DNA from: Nonomuraea turkmeniaca
GTDB lineage: Bacteria; Actinomycetota; Actinomycetes; Streptosporangiales; Streptosporangiaceae
Reading direction: 5' to 3'
DNA length: 33,914 bases
Assembly: GCF_005889735.1 (NCBI RefSeq)
Contig: NZ_VCKY01000112.1
Location: 1-33,914, forward strand
Below are positions 7,016 through 14,463 of this stretch, piece by piece (position 1 is the stretch's first letter; each line of letters opens with the position of its first letter). The notes beneath the pieces are model-generated. The model had not been told where the DNA came from, searched no databases, and saw only the letters and a list, made by a program, of their open reading frames with translations. The translations under genes were made by a program, and so were the position numbers.

Positions 7016-7633
7016 TCACCCGTGGCCGTGATAGAGCCCCCTCTTGTTGATGTACTGAACGATTCCGTCGGGCACCAAATACCAGATCGGCTCCCCCTTT
7101 TCCACCCGCTGGCGGCACTCCGACGAGGAGATGGAGAGGGCGGGAATCTCCAGCAACGTGACCTTGCCCTCGGGCAGCCCCGGATCGTGCAACGTGTGGC
7201 CGGGACGCGTGCAGCCGACGAAGTGCGCCAGCTCGAACAGCTCGTCGGCGTCCTGCCAGCCGAGAATGGCCCCGAGCGCGTCGGCGCCGGTGATGAAGTA
7301 GAGCTCCACCTGTGGGCCATAGATTTCGGCAACATCCCGCAAAGTGTCGATGGTAAAAGTCGGCCCCGGCCGGTCCACGTCCACCCTGCTCACGGAGAAC
7401 CGGGGATTCGACGCGGTCGCGATCACCGTCATCAGATAGCGGTCCTCGGCCGCCGACACCTCGCGCTCCGCCTTCTGGTACGGCCGCCCGGTAGGCACGA
7501 AGACGACCTCGTCGAGCTCGAAGTGATGAGCGACCTCGCTGGCCGCGACAAGGTGGCCGTGGTGGATGGGATCGAACGTCCCGCCCATCACACCAACTCG
7601 CCGAATCCCTTTCACACCAGGCGCATTCATCAT
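7016..7633 (-). CDS. nadD: Nicotinate-nucleotide adenylyltransferase NadD
   Basis: 205 aa. NadD joins nicotinate mononucleotide and ATP to form deamido-NAD, the penultimate step of NAD synthesis. GGTFDPIHHGHLVAASEVAH (about 17-36) is the nucleotidyltransferase signature with the HxGH motif. LSISSSECRQRV near residue 175 is the ISSTxIR-type phosphate-binding motif. Two in-frame ATGs are adjacent (7633 and 7630). The first is taken because AAGG is 8 bases before it. The much longer open frame upstream is the antisense shadow of the peptidase gene. The gene is divergent from that peptidase, with 96 bases between starts. Confidence 0.96.
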   Translation of the reverse strand: MMNAPGVKGIRRVGVMGGTFDPIHHGHLVAASEVAHHFELDEVVFVPTGRPYQKAEREVSAAEDRYLMTVIATASNPRFSVSRVDVDRPGPTFTIDTLRDVAEIYGPQVELYFITGADALGAILGWQDADELFELAHFVGCTRPGHTLHDPGLPEGKVTLLEIPALSISSSECRQRVEKGEPIWYLVPDGIVQYINKRGLYHGHG

Positions 7634-7729
7634 GAATCGGACCTTACGCGGACACCTTCCGACAACATGATGGGACCCCCCTTGACGATGGCCGCGCATG
7701 ACTTCCGTTGCGGACGTAGCATGCCGGGC

Positions 7730-8752
7730 ATGACGACCACCCCGGACCGCAACCGCGTCCAACTGCCCGGCATCTCGTCCCGAGCCTACGAACACCCCGC
7801 AGACCGGTCCGCCCTGGTCGCTCTGCGTAAGTTGAGTGGGTTCGACACGGTTCTCAAGCAGATGTCCGGCCTCATCAGCGAGCGCAGACTGCGCCTGATG
7901 TACCTGGCGTCGGCCGTGCGCGTAAGCGAGACCCAGTTCCGCTCCGTCTACGACATGGGCCGCGACGCCGCCTACACACTGGACCTGCACCGGATCCCCG
8001 AGATCTACATCCAGCAGGACCCGAAGGTCCAGGCCATGGCCATCGGCTTCGACGACCCGTTCATCGTCGTGACCACCGGCCTGCTCAACCTCATGAACGA
8101 GGAGGAGCAGCGCTTCGTCATCGGCCACGAGACCGCGCACATCCTCTCGGGTCACGCGGTCTACCGGACGATGCTCGACATCCTCACCCGCCTCGCCACC
8201 CGCGTCGCGTGGATCCCGCTCGGCTACATCGGCCTGCGGGCGATCGTCGCGGGTCTCGAGGAGTGGTACCGCAAGTCGGAGCTGTCCTGCGACCGCGGCG
8301 GCCTGCTCGTCGGCCAGGACCCCGAGGCGGGCAAGAGGGCGCTCATGAAGCTCGCCGGCGGCGACTACACCCACGAGATGAACATCGAGGCGTTCCTGGA
8401 GCAGTACCAGGAATACGACACCGCGGGCGACCTTCGCGACGGCTTCCTCAAGGTGCTCAACCTGCTCGGCACCACGCACCCGTTCGCCGTGGTGCGCGTG
8501 GCCGAGCTGGACAAGTGGCAGCGCAGCGGCGAGTACGACCGGATTCTCGGCGGCGACTACCCGCGCCGCGAGGACGACCCCAACGCACGAGTGACCGACG
8601 AGGTCAAGGCGGCGGCCGAGTCCTACCGTGCGTCCTGGTCGCAGTCGCAGGACCCGTTCATCGGCGTGCTGCGCGACGTGGCCGAGGGCGCTGTCAACGC
8701 GGGCGAGCGCATCTTCAACCGCTTCTCGCGCCGCGACGGCGGCCAGGGTTAG
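7730..8752 (+). CDS. M48-type zinc metallopeptidase
   Basis: 340 aa. HETAH within VIGHETAHILSGHAVYRTML is the HExxH zinc site. SELSCDRGGLL downstream gives the third ligand, a glutamate, in the ExxxD arrangement of family M48 (Ste24/HtpX). Unlike HtpX there are no four clear membrane helices. Only ATRVAWIPLGYIGLRAIVAG, between the zinc motifs, is moderately hydrophobic, so it may be soluble or peripheral. No signal peptide is visible. ATG 7730 has no ribosome site. A TAGCAT -10-like box (7717-7722) places the transcript start on or next to this ATG, so translation may be leaderless. ATG 7721 is the alternative. Substrate unknown. Confidence 0.88.
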   Translation: MTTTPDRNRVQLPGISSRAYEHPADRSALVALRKLSGFDTVLKQMSGLISERRLRLMYLASAVRVSETQFRSVYDMGRDAAYTLDLHRIPEIYIQQDPKVQAMAIGFDDPFIVVTTGLLNLMNEEEQRFVIGHETAHILSGHAVYRTMLDILTRLATRVAWIPLGYIGLRAIVAGLEEWYRKSELSCDRGGLLVGQDPEAGKRALMKLAGGDYTHEMNIEAFLEQYQEYDTAGDLRDGFLKVLNLLGTTHPFAVVRVAELDKWQRSGEYDRILGGDYPRREDDPNARVTDEVKAAAESYRASWSQSQDPFIGVLRDVAEGAVNAGERIFNRFSRRDGGQG

Positions 8753-8796
8753 CCCGATCAACGTACGCGGCCGATCCCGCTTGATCGACCGCGTCC

Positions 8797-8827
8797 GGCC
8801 CGCCGCCCATCCCGTGGGCGGCGGGCC
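8797..8827. terminator. Perfect 13-bp hairpin between convergent genes
   Basis: Bases 8797-8809 pair with 8815-8827 without mismatch around the 5-base loop TCCCG. It lies 44 bases after the peptidase stop and 11 bases after the kinase stop on the other strand. It therefore serves as a two-way terminator. No T-run follows. Confidence 0.8.
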
Positions 8828-8838
8828 GAACCAGCACC

Positions 8839-10710
8839 TCAGAGCAGCAGGGCGATAGCGCGTACGGCGGCCGCGCACAGGGCGACGAACCCGCCCAGCA
8901 CCGCCAGCGCGCGCAACCCCTCCCTGCGGAGATCAGGCAACCGGCCGCCGATCCGCTCGATCTCGCGCCCGGTGATGCCACCACACAACATCCCGAACAC
9001 CACGCCCGCCACCGTTACAGGCGCGGGCTGCTGCCACCAGTCGGTGTCGATCTCACCGCCGCCGGTCACCCAGAGTGCCCCGCCCGACGCCACCGCGACG
9101 GGCACGCCCGGCCACACGACGGCGGTCGCCACGGCCCCGGCCAGCGCCAGTGGGAAAAGCAGCACACGCAGCGTCACCCGCGTACGCTGCGAGCTGCGGT
9201 TCCTGATCAGCCAGTGGCTCATCCACAACGTTCTGGTCAGCACCACGAACACGGTCGTGATCGCGATGGAGGCGATCGGCCAGATCACCGAGGTCACCAC
9301 ACACGGCACGGCCAGCACCGCGAGCAGCAGCAGGGCGCCGTTGCCCGCGGGCAGCGTGGTGTGCGACTCGGGGGTGCGCTTGCTCTGCGGCTTGGCCCTG
9401 CTCCGGACGGCCGCCGCGGCGCGCTGGCGCGGCCCCGTGTTCTTCCCGTCGACGCTCCCGCGGGTCCGGGGCGCGGGCACCTTCCCGTCCGCGCTCGTCC
9501 TGGCCCGCGCCACGGCCCCGTCCATCCGGCTCCGCGCCACGACCCCGTCCGTGCCGCCGGTCCTGGCCCGTGCCCCGGCCCCGTCCGCGCCGGTGCGACC
9601 GCGTGCCGGCGTGCCGTCCGCACCGGTGCGGCCGCGCGCCGCCGCACCGTCCGCACCGGTACGACCGCGTGCCGGCGTGCCGTCCGCACCCGTACGACCG
9701 CGCGCCGCACTCCCCTTGCCGTCCGTCCCGGCGCGGCCGGTGTCGGCGGCCGGGCGCCGGCGCGGCGCGGGCACCTTCCCGTCCGCGCTCGTGTTGTTGG
9801 GCCTGCCACGGGCGGGCTTGGCGGCCGCCTCCTCGGCGGTGCGGCTCCGCGCGGGCGTCGCCCGGCCCGCCTCCTCGGCCGCATCGGGGGCCGCGGACGG
9901 CTCGGGCTCCGTGGCGCTGGCGGCCTTGGCCAGCCGCGACAGCCGGTCGGCCAGCAACGCCGCCGTGGGCCTCTTGCCCGGCTCCCTGTTGAGCGCGGCC
10001 CGCACCAGCGGCAACAACTCGACGGGCACGCCCTTGAGGTCGGCCTGCCCGTTCAGCACCGCGTACATCTGCGCCTCGGCCGTCCCACGCCCGAACGTCG
10101 GCCGCCCCGTGGCCGCGAACGCCACCGTCGCCGCCCACGCGTGCACGTCGGCCGGCGAGTCGACCTGCTCGTCGGCGAAGATCTCCGGTGCCGTGTAGCC
10201 GGGAGTGCCGAGGAACGTGCCCGTCATGGTCAGCCGGGTCGCGTCGTGCACCTGCGCGATCCCGAAGTCGATCAGCACAGGCCCTTCCGTGCCCATGATG
10301 ATGTTCCCCGGCTTGAGATCGCGGTGCACCACTCCGGCCGCGTGAATGATCGCGAGCGCCGCGGCGATGCCCTGCGCCATGCCGACCAGCTCGGTGACGT
10401 CGAGGGAGCCGCTCTGGCGCACCCGCTCCAGCAGCGTGGCGCCCTCGATGTGCTCCATGACCAGGTACGGCCGCACGCCGTTCAGATCGGCGTCCAGCAC
10501 CTTGGCCACGTACGGGCTCTCGACCCGGCGCAGCGCTCGGACCTCACGCTCGAGTCTGATGCGCGAGGTCTCGTCCTCGGTCAGGTCGTGCAGGACCTTG
10601 AGCGCGACGCGCTCGCCCCGGCGGGTGGTCGCGAGGTAGACCTCGCCCATGCCGCCCCGGCCGAGTCGCTCGACCAGGGTGTACGGCCCGACCTTGCCGA
10701 GCTTGCTCAC
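8839..10710 (-). CDS. Serine/threonine protein kinase with C-terminal membrane segments
   Basis: 623 aa. Residues 8-265 are a complete Hanks-type kinase. The P-loop is GRGGMG (17-22), the lysine is in VALKVL (about 38), the catalytic loop is HRDLKPGN (D131), DFG is at 148-150, and GTPGYTAPE follows the activation segment. Residues 270-435 are a disordered Ala/Arg/Gly linker with an 11-residue repeat. Residues about 440-623 hold four to five hydrophobic segments (ALLLLAVLAVPCVVTSVIWP, VLLFPLALAGAVATAVVWP, VTVAGVVFGMLCGGI, LRALAVLGGFVALCAA). The kinase is thus tethered by a multi-pass membrane domain rather than one helix with PASTA domains. The start is GTG 10710 with GGAGG 4 bases upstream. 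Its ligand and targets are unknown. Confidence 0.93.
   Translation of the reverse strand: MSKLGKVGPYTLVERLGRGGMGEVYLATTRRGERVALKVLHDLTEDETSRIRLEREVRALRRVESPYVAKVLDADLNGVRPYLVMEHIEGATLLERVRQSGSLDVTELVGMAQGIAAALAIIHAAGVVHRDLKPGNIIMGTEGPVLIDFGIAQVHDATRLTMTGTFLGTPGYTAPEIFADEQVDSPADVHAWAATVAFAATGRPTFGRGTAEAQMYAVLNGQADLKGVPVELLPLVRAALNREPGKRPTAALLADRLSRLAKAASATEPEPSAAPDAAEEAGRATPARSRTAEEAAAKPARGRPNNTSADGKVPAPRRRPAADTGRAGTDGKGSAARGRTGADGTPARGRTGADGAAARGRTGADGTPARGRTGADGAGARARTGGTDGVVARSRMDGAVARARTSADGKVPAPRTRGSVDGKNTGPRQRAAAAVRSRAKPQSKRTPESHTTLPAGNGALLLLAVLAVPCVVTSVIWPIASIAITTVFVVLTRTLWMSHWLIRNRSSQRTRVTLRVLLFPLALAGAVATAVVWPGVPVAVASGGALWVTGGGEIDTDWWQQPAPVTVAGVVFGMLCGGITGREIERIGGRLPDLRREGLRALAVLGGFVALCAAAVRAIALLL
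9581..9712 (-). repeat. Four 33-bp units encoding an 11-residue kinase-linker repeat
   Basis: Units begin at 9581, 9614, 9647 and 9680. They encode ARGRTGADG followed by TP, AA, TP and AG. Alternate units resemble each other more than neighbours do, which suggests that a 66-bp pair was duplicated. Diverged copies continue on both sides. The arginines make the linker strongly basic, and the threonine in each copy is a possible phosphorylation site. Confidence 0.85.
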
Positions 10711-10792
10711 CGTCCCTCCCCGCCGAGCGCGCCCATAAGGGACACAACCCTAGCGCCGGGACCCGAGTCGCCGCTTGAGGCACGCCGATGGT

Positions 10793-10969
10793 TTATCGGC
10801 GCGTGTGGTCGGAGAGCATGCTGTCGAGCCCGGCCGCGGGCTCGTCCGACAACCGCTTGCGGCCTTTCCTGCGCCAGTTGACGTGGCCGCGGCTCTCCAG
10901 CCAGAGCAGGAGCCGGTCGGCCCCGAACAACACCGCGGCCGAGAAGACGAGGGCGACGACAATGTCCAT
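10793..10969 (-). CDS. 58-aa single-pass membrane peptide
   Basis: The frame starts at ATG 10969 (MDIVVALVFSAAVLFGADRL), continues LLWLESRGHVNWRRKGRKRL and ends DHTRR with TAA at 10793-10795. A hydrophobic N-terminal helix of about 18 residues is followed by a basic, charged cytoplasmic tail. The topology is probably N-out/C-in by the positive-inside rule. GGGAG lies close to the start (2 bases), which is tight, and an in-frame stop 4 codons upstream fixes the region of the start. It lies between proA and the kinase, 82 bases before the kinase GTG, perhaps in the same transcript. No family recognised. It may be missed by length cut-offs. Confidence 0.68.
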   Translation of the reverse strand: MDIVVALVFSAAVLFGADRLLLWLESRGHVNWRRKGRKRLSDEPAAGLDSMLSDHTRR

Positions 10970-11100
10970 GTCTCCCAGTCAAGCCGCGACGTGTGCACCG
11001 GTCAGGCCGACACGCCGGTCAACGTGTTCATGGCCGCGCTCCGTCCGGCGGCTCGGTCGCCCTATGCCGCCTGCTCATGGCGTCACTCCGTGAGGCGGGC

Positions 11101-12384
11101 TCAGTCGCCGGACGCCGCTATCACTGTGCCTTCTGACGTGCGCAGATGCCCCTCACCGGTGTAGACCCACTTGGTGGACGTCAGCTCGGGCAGCCCCATC
11201 GGCCCACGCGCGTGCAGTTTCTGCGTGGAGATGCCGATCTCGGCCCCGAATCCGAACTCGCCCCCGTCGGTGAACCTGGTCGAGGCGTTGACCGCCACGG
11301 CCGCCGAGTCCACCAGCGCCACGAACCTGCGGGCCGCCTTCTGTGAGCGGGTGACGATGGCGTCGGTGTGCCCGGAGCCGTAGCGCCTGATGTGGGCCAC
11401 CGCCTCCTCCAGCGAGCCGACGACGGCGGCGGCGATGTCGAGCGAGAGGTATTCGGCGGAGAAGTCGTCCTCGGTGACGGGCACGACGCCGGAGCCATGG
11501 TGGGCGATCCGCTCGTCGCCGTGCACGGTCACGCCTGCCTCGGCGAGCGCCTCCAGCGCCTTGGGCACGAACGTGTCCGCGATGTCCGCGTGCACCAGGA
11601 ACGTCTCGGCCGCGTTGCACACCGACGGCCGCTGCGCCTTGGCGTTGACCAGGATCTGCACGGCCAGATCCACGTCGGCCTCGGCGTCGACGTAGACGTG
11701 GCAGTTGCCGACGCCGGTCTCGATCACCGGCACCGTCGACTCCTCGACCACCGAGTTGATCAAGGAGGCACCGCCGCGCGGGATCAGCACGTCGACCAGG
11801 CCGCGAGCCCGCATGAGCTCCTTGACGGAGTCCCTGGTCTGCCCGGGAACCAGCTGAACGGCCCCGGCGGGCACCTCGGTGGCCGCCAGCGCATCCTGCA
11901 TGACCCTGACCAGCGCCGTGTTGGAGGAATAGGCGCTGGAGGAGCCCCTGAGCAGCACCGCGTTGCCGCTCTTGAGGCAGAGCGCCGCGGCGTCGACCGT
12001 GACGTTGGGGCGACCCTCGTAGATGATGCCGATCACGCCCAGCGGCACCCTGAGCTGGCGCAGCTCCAGCCCGTTGGGCAGCGTGGCGCCGCGGACCACC
12101 TCGCCGACCGGGTCGGGCAGGTCTGCCACCTCGCGCACGGCGTCAGCGATCTTGGCGATCCTGGCCTCGTCGAGCCGCAACCGGTCGATCATCGCCTCGG
12201 ACGTGCCCTGCGCCCTGGCCTGCTCGACATCCTTGGCATTGGCCTCGACGATCTCGGCCGCGTGCGCGACGAGGGCGTCGGCCACGGCGCGCAGCGCCCG
12301 GTCCTTCGGCGCCCGCGGCAGCGGGGCCAGCTCGGCGGCGGCCTCTCGTGCCGCCTGGGCGACCCTCAGGAACTCTGTGCTCAT
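11101..12384 (-). CDS. proA: Gamma-glutamyl phosphate reductase ProA
   Basis: 427 aa, normal length. ProA reduces glutamyl-5-phosphate with NADPH to glutamate-5-semialdehyde, the second step of proline synthesis, in the cytoplasm. It has an aldehyde-dehydrogenase-like fold. GVIGIIYEGRPNVTVDAAAL is the family signature, and the active-site cysteine is in QRPSVCNAAET. EFGFGAEIGISTQKLHARGP near the C-terminus is also diagnostic. ATG 12384 is preferred to the upstream frame start at 12408, because GGAG lies 7 bases before it and the family begins here. proB is 57 bases upstream, so the two form an operon. Confidence 0.97.
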   Translation of the reverse strand: MSTEFLRVAQAAREAAAELAPLPRAPKDRALRAVADALVAHAAEIVEANAKDVEQARAQGTSEAMIDRLRLDEARIAKIADAVREVADLPDPVGEVVRGATLPNGLELRQLRVPLGVIGIIYEGRPNVTVDAAALCLKSGNAVLLRGSSSAYSSNTALVRVMQDALAATEVPAGAVQLVPGQTRDSVKELMRARGLVDVLIPRGGASLINSVVEESTVPVIETGVGNCHVYVDAEADVDLAVQILVNAKAQRPSVCNAAETFLVHADIADTFVPKALEALAEAGVTVHGDERIAHHGSGVVPVTEDDFSAEYLSLDIAAAVVGSLEEAVAHIRRYGSGHTDAIVTRSQKAARRFVALVDSAAVAVNASTRFTDGGEFGFGAEIGISTQKLHARGPMGLPELTSTKWVYTGEGHLRTSEGTVIAASGD

Positions 12385-12441
12385 GGCTACGCTCCGCTTC
12401 CGCTGCACAGGGCCGCTCCCAGCCCTGATCTCCCCGGGTGT

Positions 12442-13560
12442 TCAGCTGTGGGCTTCCAGTATGACGATGTCGTCACGGTGGATCAGCTCGCGTTCATATT
12501 CCGGACCGAGGGCGCTCGCCAGCTCTCTCGTGGAGCGTCCGAGCAGGTCGGGGATCTCGACCGCGTCGAAGTTGACCAGCCCGCGAGCCACCACGAGCCC
12601 CTGAGGCCCGCACAGGTCCACGGGATCGCCTGCCGCGAAATCGCCCTCCACGGAGGTCACCCCGGCGGGCAGCAGCGACTTGCGGCGCGTCACGATCGCC
12701 TCGACCGCACCCTGGTCCAGATGGAGCAGGCCGCGCCCGGTGGTGGCGTGCGCGAGCCACAGTAGGCGCGTGCCGGGGTGGCGGCCACCTGGGTGGAAGT
12801 AGGTGCCGACGTCGGCCCCGCTCAGCGCCTGGGCCGCGTGAGCGGCGGCAGTGAGCACCACAGGGACGCCGGCGCCGGTGGCGATCCTGGCGGCCTGCAC
12901 CTTGGTCACCATGCCGCCGGTGCCGACGCTCGCGCCGTTTCTGCCCAGCTCGACGCCGGCCAGGTCCTCCGGGCCGCGGATCTCGGCCAGCCGGCGCGCC
13001 CCGCCGCGGCTGGGCGGGCCGTCGTAGAGCGCGTCCACGTCCGAAAGCAGCACCAGCGCGTCCGCCCTGATCAGGTGTGACACCAGTGCCGCCAGCCGGT
13101 CGTTGTCGCCGAAGCGGATCTCGTCGGTGGCCACGGTGTCGTTCTCGTTGACGATGGGCACGATGCCCAGCTCCAGCAGCCGGGTCAGGGTGCGCTGGGC
13201 GTTGACGTGGTGGGCGCGCCGCATCATGTCGTCGGCGGTCAGCAGGACCTGGCCGACGCGCAGGCCGTACCGGGCGAAGGAGGAGGTGTAGCGGGCCACC
13301 AGCACGCCCTGGCCGACGGACGCGGCCGCCTGCTGGGTGGCGAGGTCGCGCGGTCGCGCGCTCAGCCCGAGCGGGCCGAGGCCCGCCGCGATCGCCCCGG
13401 AGGAGACCAGGACGATCTGCGTCCCGGTACGGCGCCGCGCCGCCAGCACGTCCACCAGGGCGTCCACACGATCGACGTCGATCATTCCCTGGGGGGTGGT
13501 GAGCGAGGAGGAGCCGACCTTGACAACGACCTTCGACGCCGAGCTGATCTGTTCCCGCAC
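12442..13560 (-). CDS. proB: Glutamate 5-kinase ProB with PUA domain
   Basis: 372 aa from GTG 13560. ProB phosphorylates glutamate on the gamma carboxyl, the first and proline-inhibited step of proline synthesis. Residues 1-255 are the amino-acid-kinase domain (VVVKVGSSSLTT, VLVSSGAIAAGLGPLG, VNENDTVATDEIRFGDNDRL, GTGGMVTKVQAARIA). Residues about 275-372 are a PUA domain (SLLPAGVTSVEGDF, ARGLVNFDAVEIPDLLGRST). A TTG at 13593 would add 11 residues, but it has no ribosome site. The GTG has only a weak AGG 9 bases upstream, so the start is moderately sure. The promoter shares 50 bases with the divergent SDR gene, whose operator may affect it. Confidence 0.96.
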   Translation of the reverse strand: MREQISSASKVVVKVGSSSLTTPQGMIDVDRVDALVDVLAARRRTGTQIVLVSSGAIAAGLGPLGLSARPRDLATQQAAASVGQGVLVARYTSSFARYGLRVGQVLLTADDMMRRAHHVNAQRTLTRLLELGIVPIVNENDTVATDEIRFGDNDRLAALVSHLIRADALVLLSDVDALYDGPPSRGGARRLAEIRGPEDLAGVELGRNGASVGTGGMVTKVQAARIATGAGVPVVLTAAAHAAQALSGADVGTYFHPGGRHPGTRLLWLAHATTGRGLLHLDQGAVEAIVTRRKSLLPAGVTSVEGDFAAGDPVDLCGPQGLVVARGLVNFDAVEIPDLLGRSTRELASALGPEYERELIHRDDIVILEAHS

Positions 13561-13602
13561 ATCTGGCAGCCTATCGAAGCTCCGGCCGGCCAATTAAATA
13601 CA

Positions 13603-13632
13603 TTGACTGCATCACTTCATTCGATGTAGTCA
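13603..13632 (+). promoter_or_regulatory. SDR promoter overlaid by an inverted-repeat operator
   Basis: TTGACT (13603-13608), an 18-base spacer and TAGTCA (13627-13632) place the transcript start at 13639-13640, exactly on the SDR ATG, so the mRNA would be leaderless. An inverted repeat covers both boxes. TGACTGCATC (13604-13613) and GATGTAGTCA (13623-13632) match at 9 of 10 positions around a 9-base centre. This size and placement suit a TetR-type repressor. No such regulator gene is adjacent. The one at 3128-4093 lies 9.5 kb away and its operator differs. Confidence 0.62.
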
Positions 13633-13639
13633 TTTACCC

Positions 13640-14410
13640 ATGTGTACACGAACCTACGTAGTCACCGGCGCCGCCTCGGGCATCGGCGCCGCCACCGCGG
13701 ACCACTTGGCGGCCTCGGGAGCGCGCGTGATCCGCTGCGACGTACGCGACGCCGACGTGATCGCCGACCTGGCCCTCCCGGAAGGGCGTGAACAGCTCAT
13801 CTCCCTGGTCAGGGTCGCGTCGGGAGGAAGGATCGACGGCGTGGTCGCGGTCGCGGGCGTCGGCCTGCCGTCCCCGCTCACCGTGCGGCTCAACTTCTTC
13901 GGCACCCTCGCCACCCTGGAGGGCCTGCGCCCGCTCCTGACCGAGTCCGACCGGCCCCGCGCGGTCGCGGTGTCCTCGCTGAGCGCGATCGTGGCCGCGG
14001 ACGAGAGCATCGTCAAAGCCTGCCTCGCCCTGGACGAGGAGGCCGCCGCTGCCGCCGCCGCGGCGGCCGTGGAGGCGGGGCGGGGCCGCATCGTCTACCC
14101 GTCCAGCAAACTCGCCCTCAACCAGTGGCTCAGGGGCGCCGCCATCGGCCCTGACTGGGCGGGGGCCGGCATCCCGCTGAACGCGGTGGCGCCGGGCGTG
14201 GTGGACACGGAGGCGGCCCGCAGGACGCTCCTGGCCGACCCGGCCACGAGCGAGCTCGTGGCCGCCACGATGCCACAACCCCTGGGCTTCCCCGGACCGG
14301 TCTCGGCGATCGCGTCCCTGCTGGCGTGGACGGTCAGCGCGGACAATTCCTTCATGACCGGCCAGATCCTGTACGCCGACGGCGGCGCCGAAGCCACCCT
14401 CCGCTCCTAG
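13640..14410 (+). CDS. Short-chain dehydrogenase/reductase
   Basis: 256 aa, classical SDR size. TGAASGIG (residues 9-16) is the NAD(P)-binding glycine motif. An aspartate at the end of the second strand (CDVRDADVI) suggests NAD preference. The catalytic YPSSK (Y and K four apart) follows the serine in VAVSSLSA. PGVVDTEAARRTL and GQILYADGG are the family's C-terminal landmarks. An alanine-rich insert (EEAAAAAAAAAVEAG) precedes the catalytic tyrosine. The substrate is unknown. Its length and insert recall 3-alpha-hydroxysteroid dehydrogenase-like SDRs. It lies on the opposite strand between obgE and proB, which are normally adjacent, so it is probably an insertion. Confidence 0.92.
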   Translation: MCTRTYVVTGAASGIGAATADHLAASGARVIRCDVRDADVIADLALPEGREQLISLVRVASGGRIDGVVAVAGVGLPSPLTVRLNFFGTLATLEGLRPLLTESDRPRAVAVSSLSAIVAADESIVKACLALDEEAAAAAAAAAVEAGRGRIVYPSSKLALNQWLRGAAIGPDWAGAGIPLNAVAPGVVDTEAARRTLLADPATSELVAATMPQPLGFPGPVSAIASLLAWTVSADNSFMTGQILYADGGAEATLRS

Positions 14411-14463
14411 CCCGCATCCGCTCCACAGCCCGGCCGACCGCGACCACCGGCGACAGCCGGGGG

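Noticed and set aside
7634..8878. Extension of the nadD frame to 620 codons
   Set aside because: The extra part is antisense to the peptidase and shows no domain. NadD starts at 7633 with a ribosome site.
9581..9712. 33-bp repeats as a regulatory or CRISPR array
   Set aside because: They are in frame within the kinase linker, without spacers, and encode an 11-residue repeat.
11062..11098. Terminator after proA
   Set aside because: A 6-bp stem CCGCCT/AGGCGG with a 20-base loop is within what chance gives in this GC-rich DNA.
12385..12408. Start of proA at 12408
   Set aside because: The added residues (MQRKRSVA) are not part of the family, and the ATG at 12384 has GGAG at correct spacing.
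14411..14463. Terminator between the convergent SDR and obgE genes
   Set aside because: Only a 6-bp CCCGGC/GCCGGG pairing with a large loop could be found, too weak to list.
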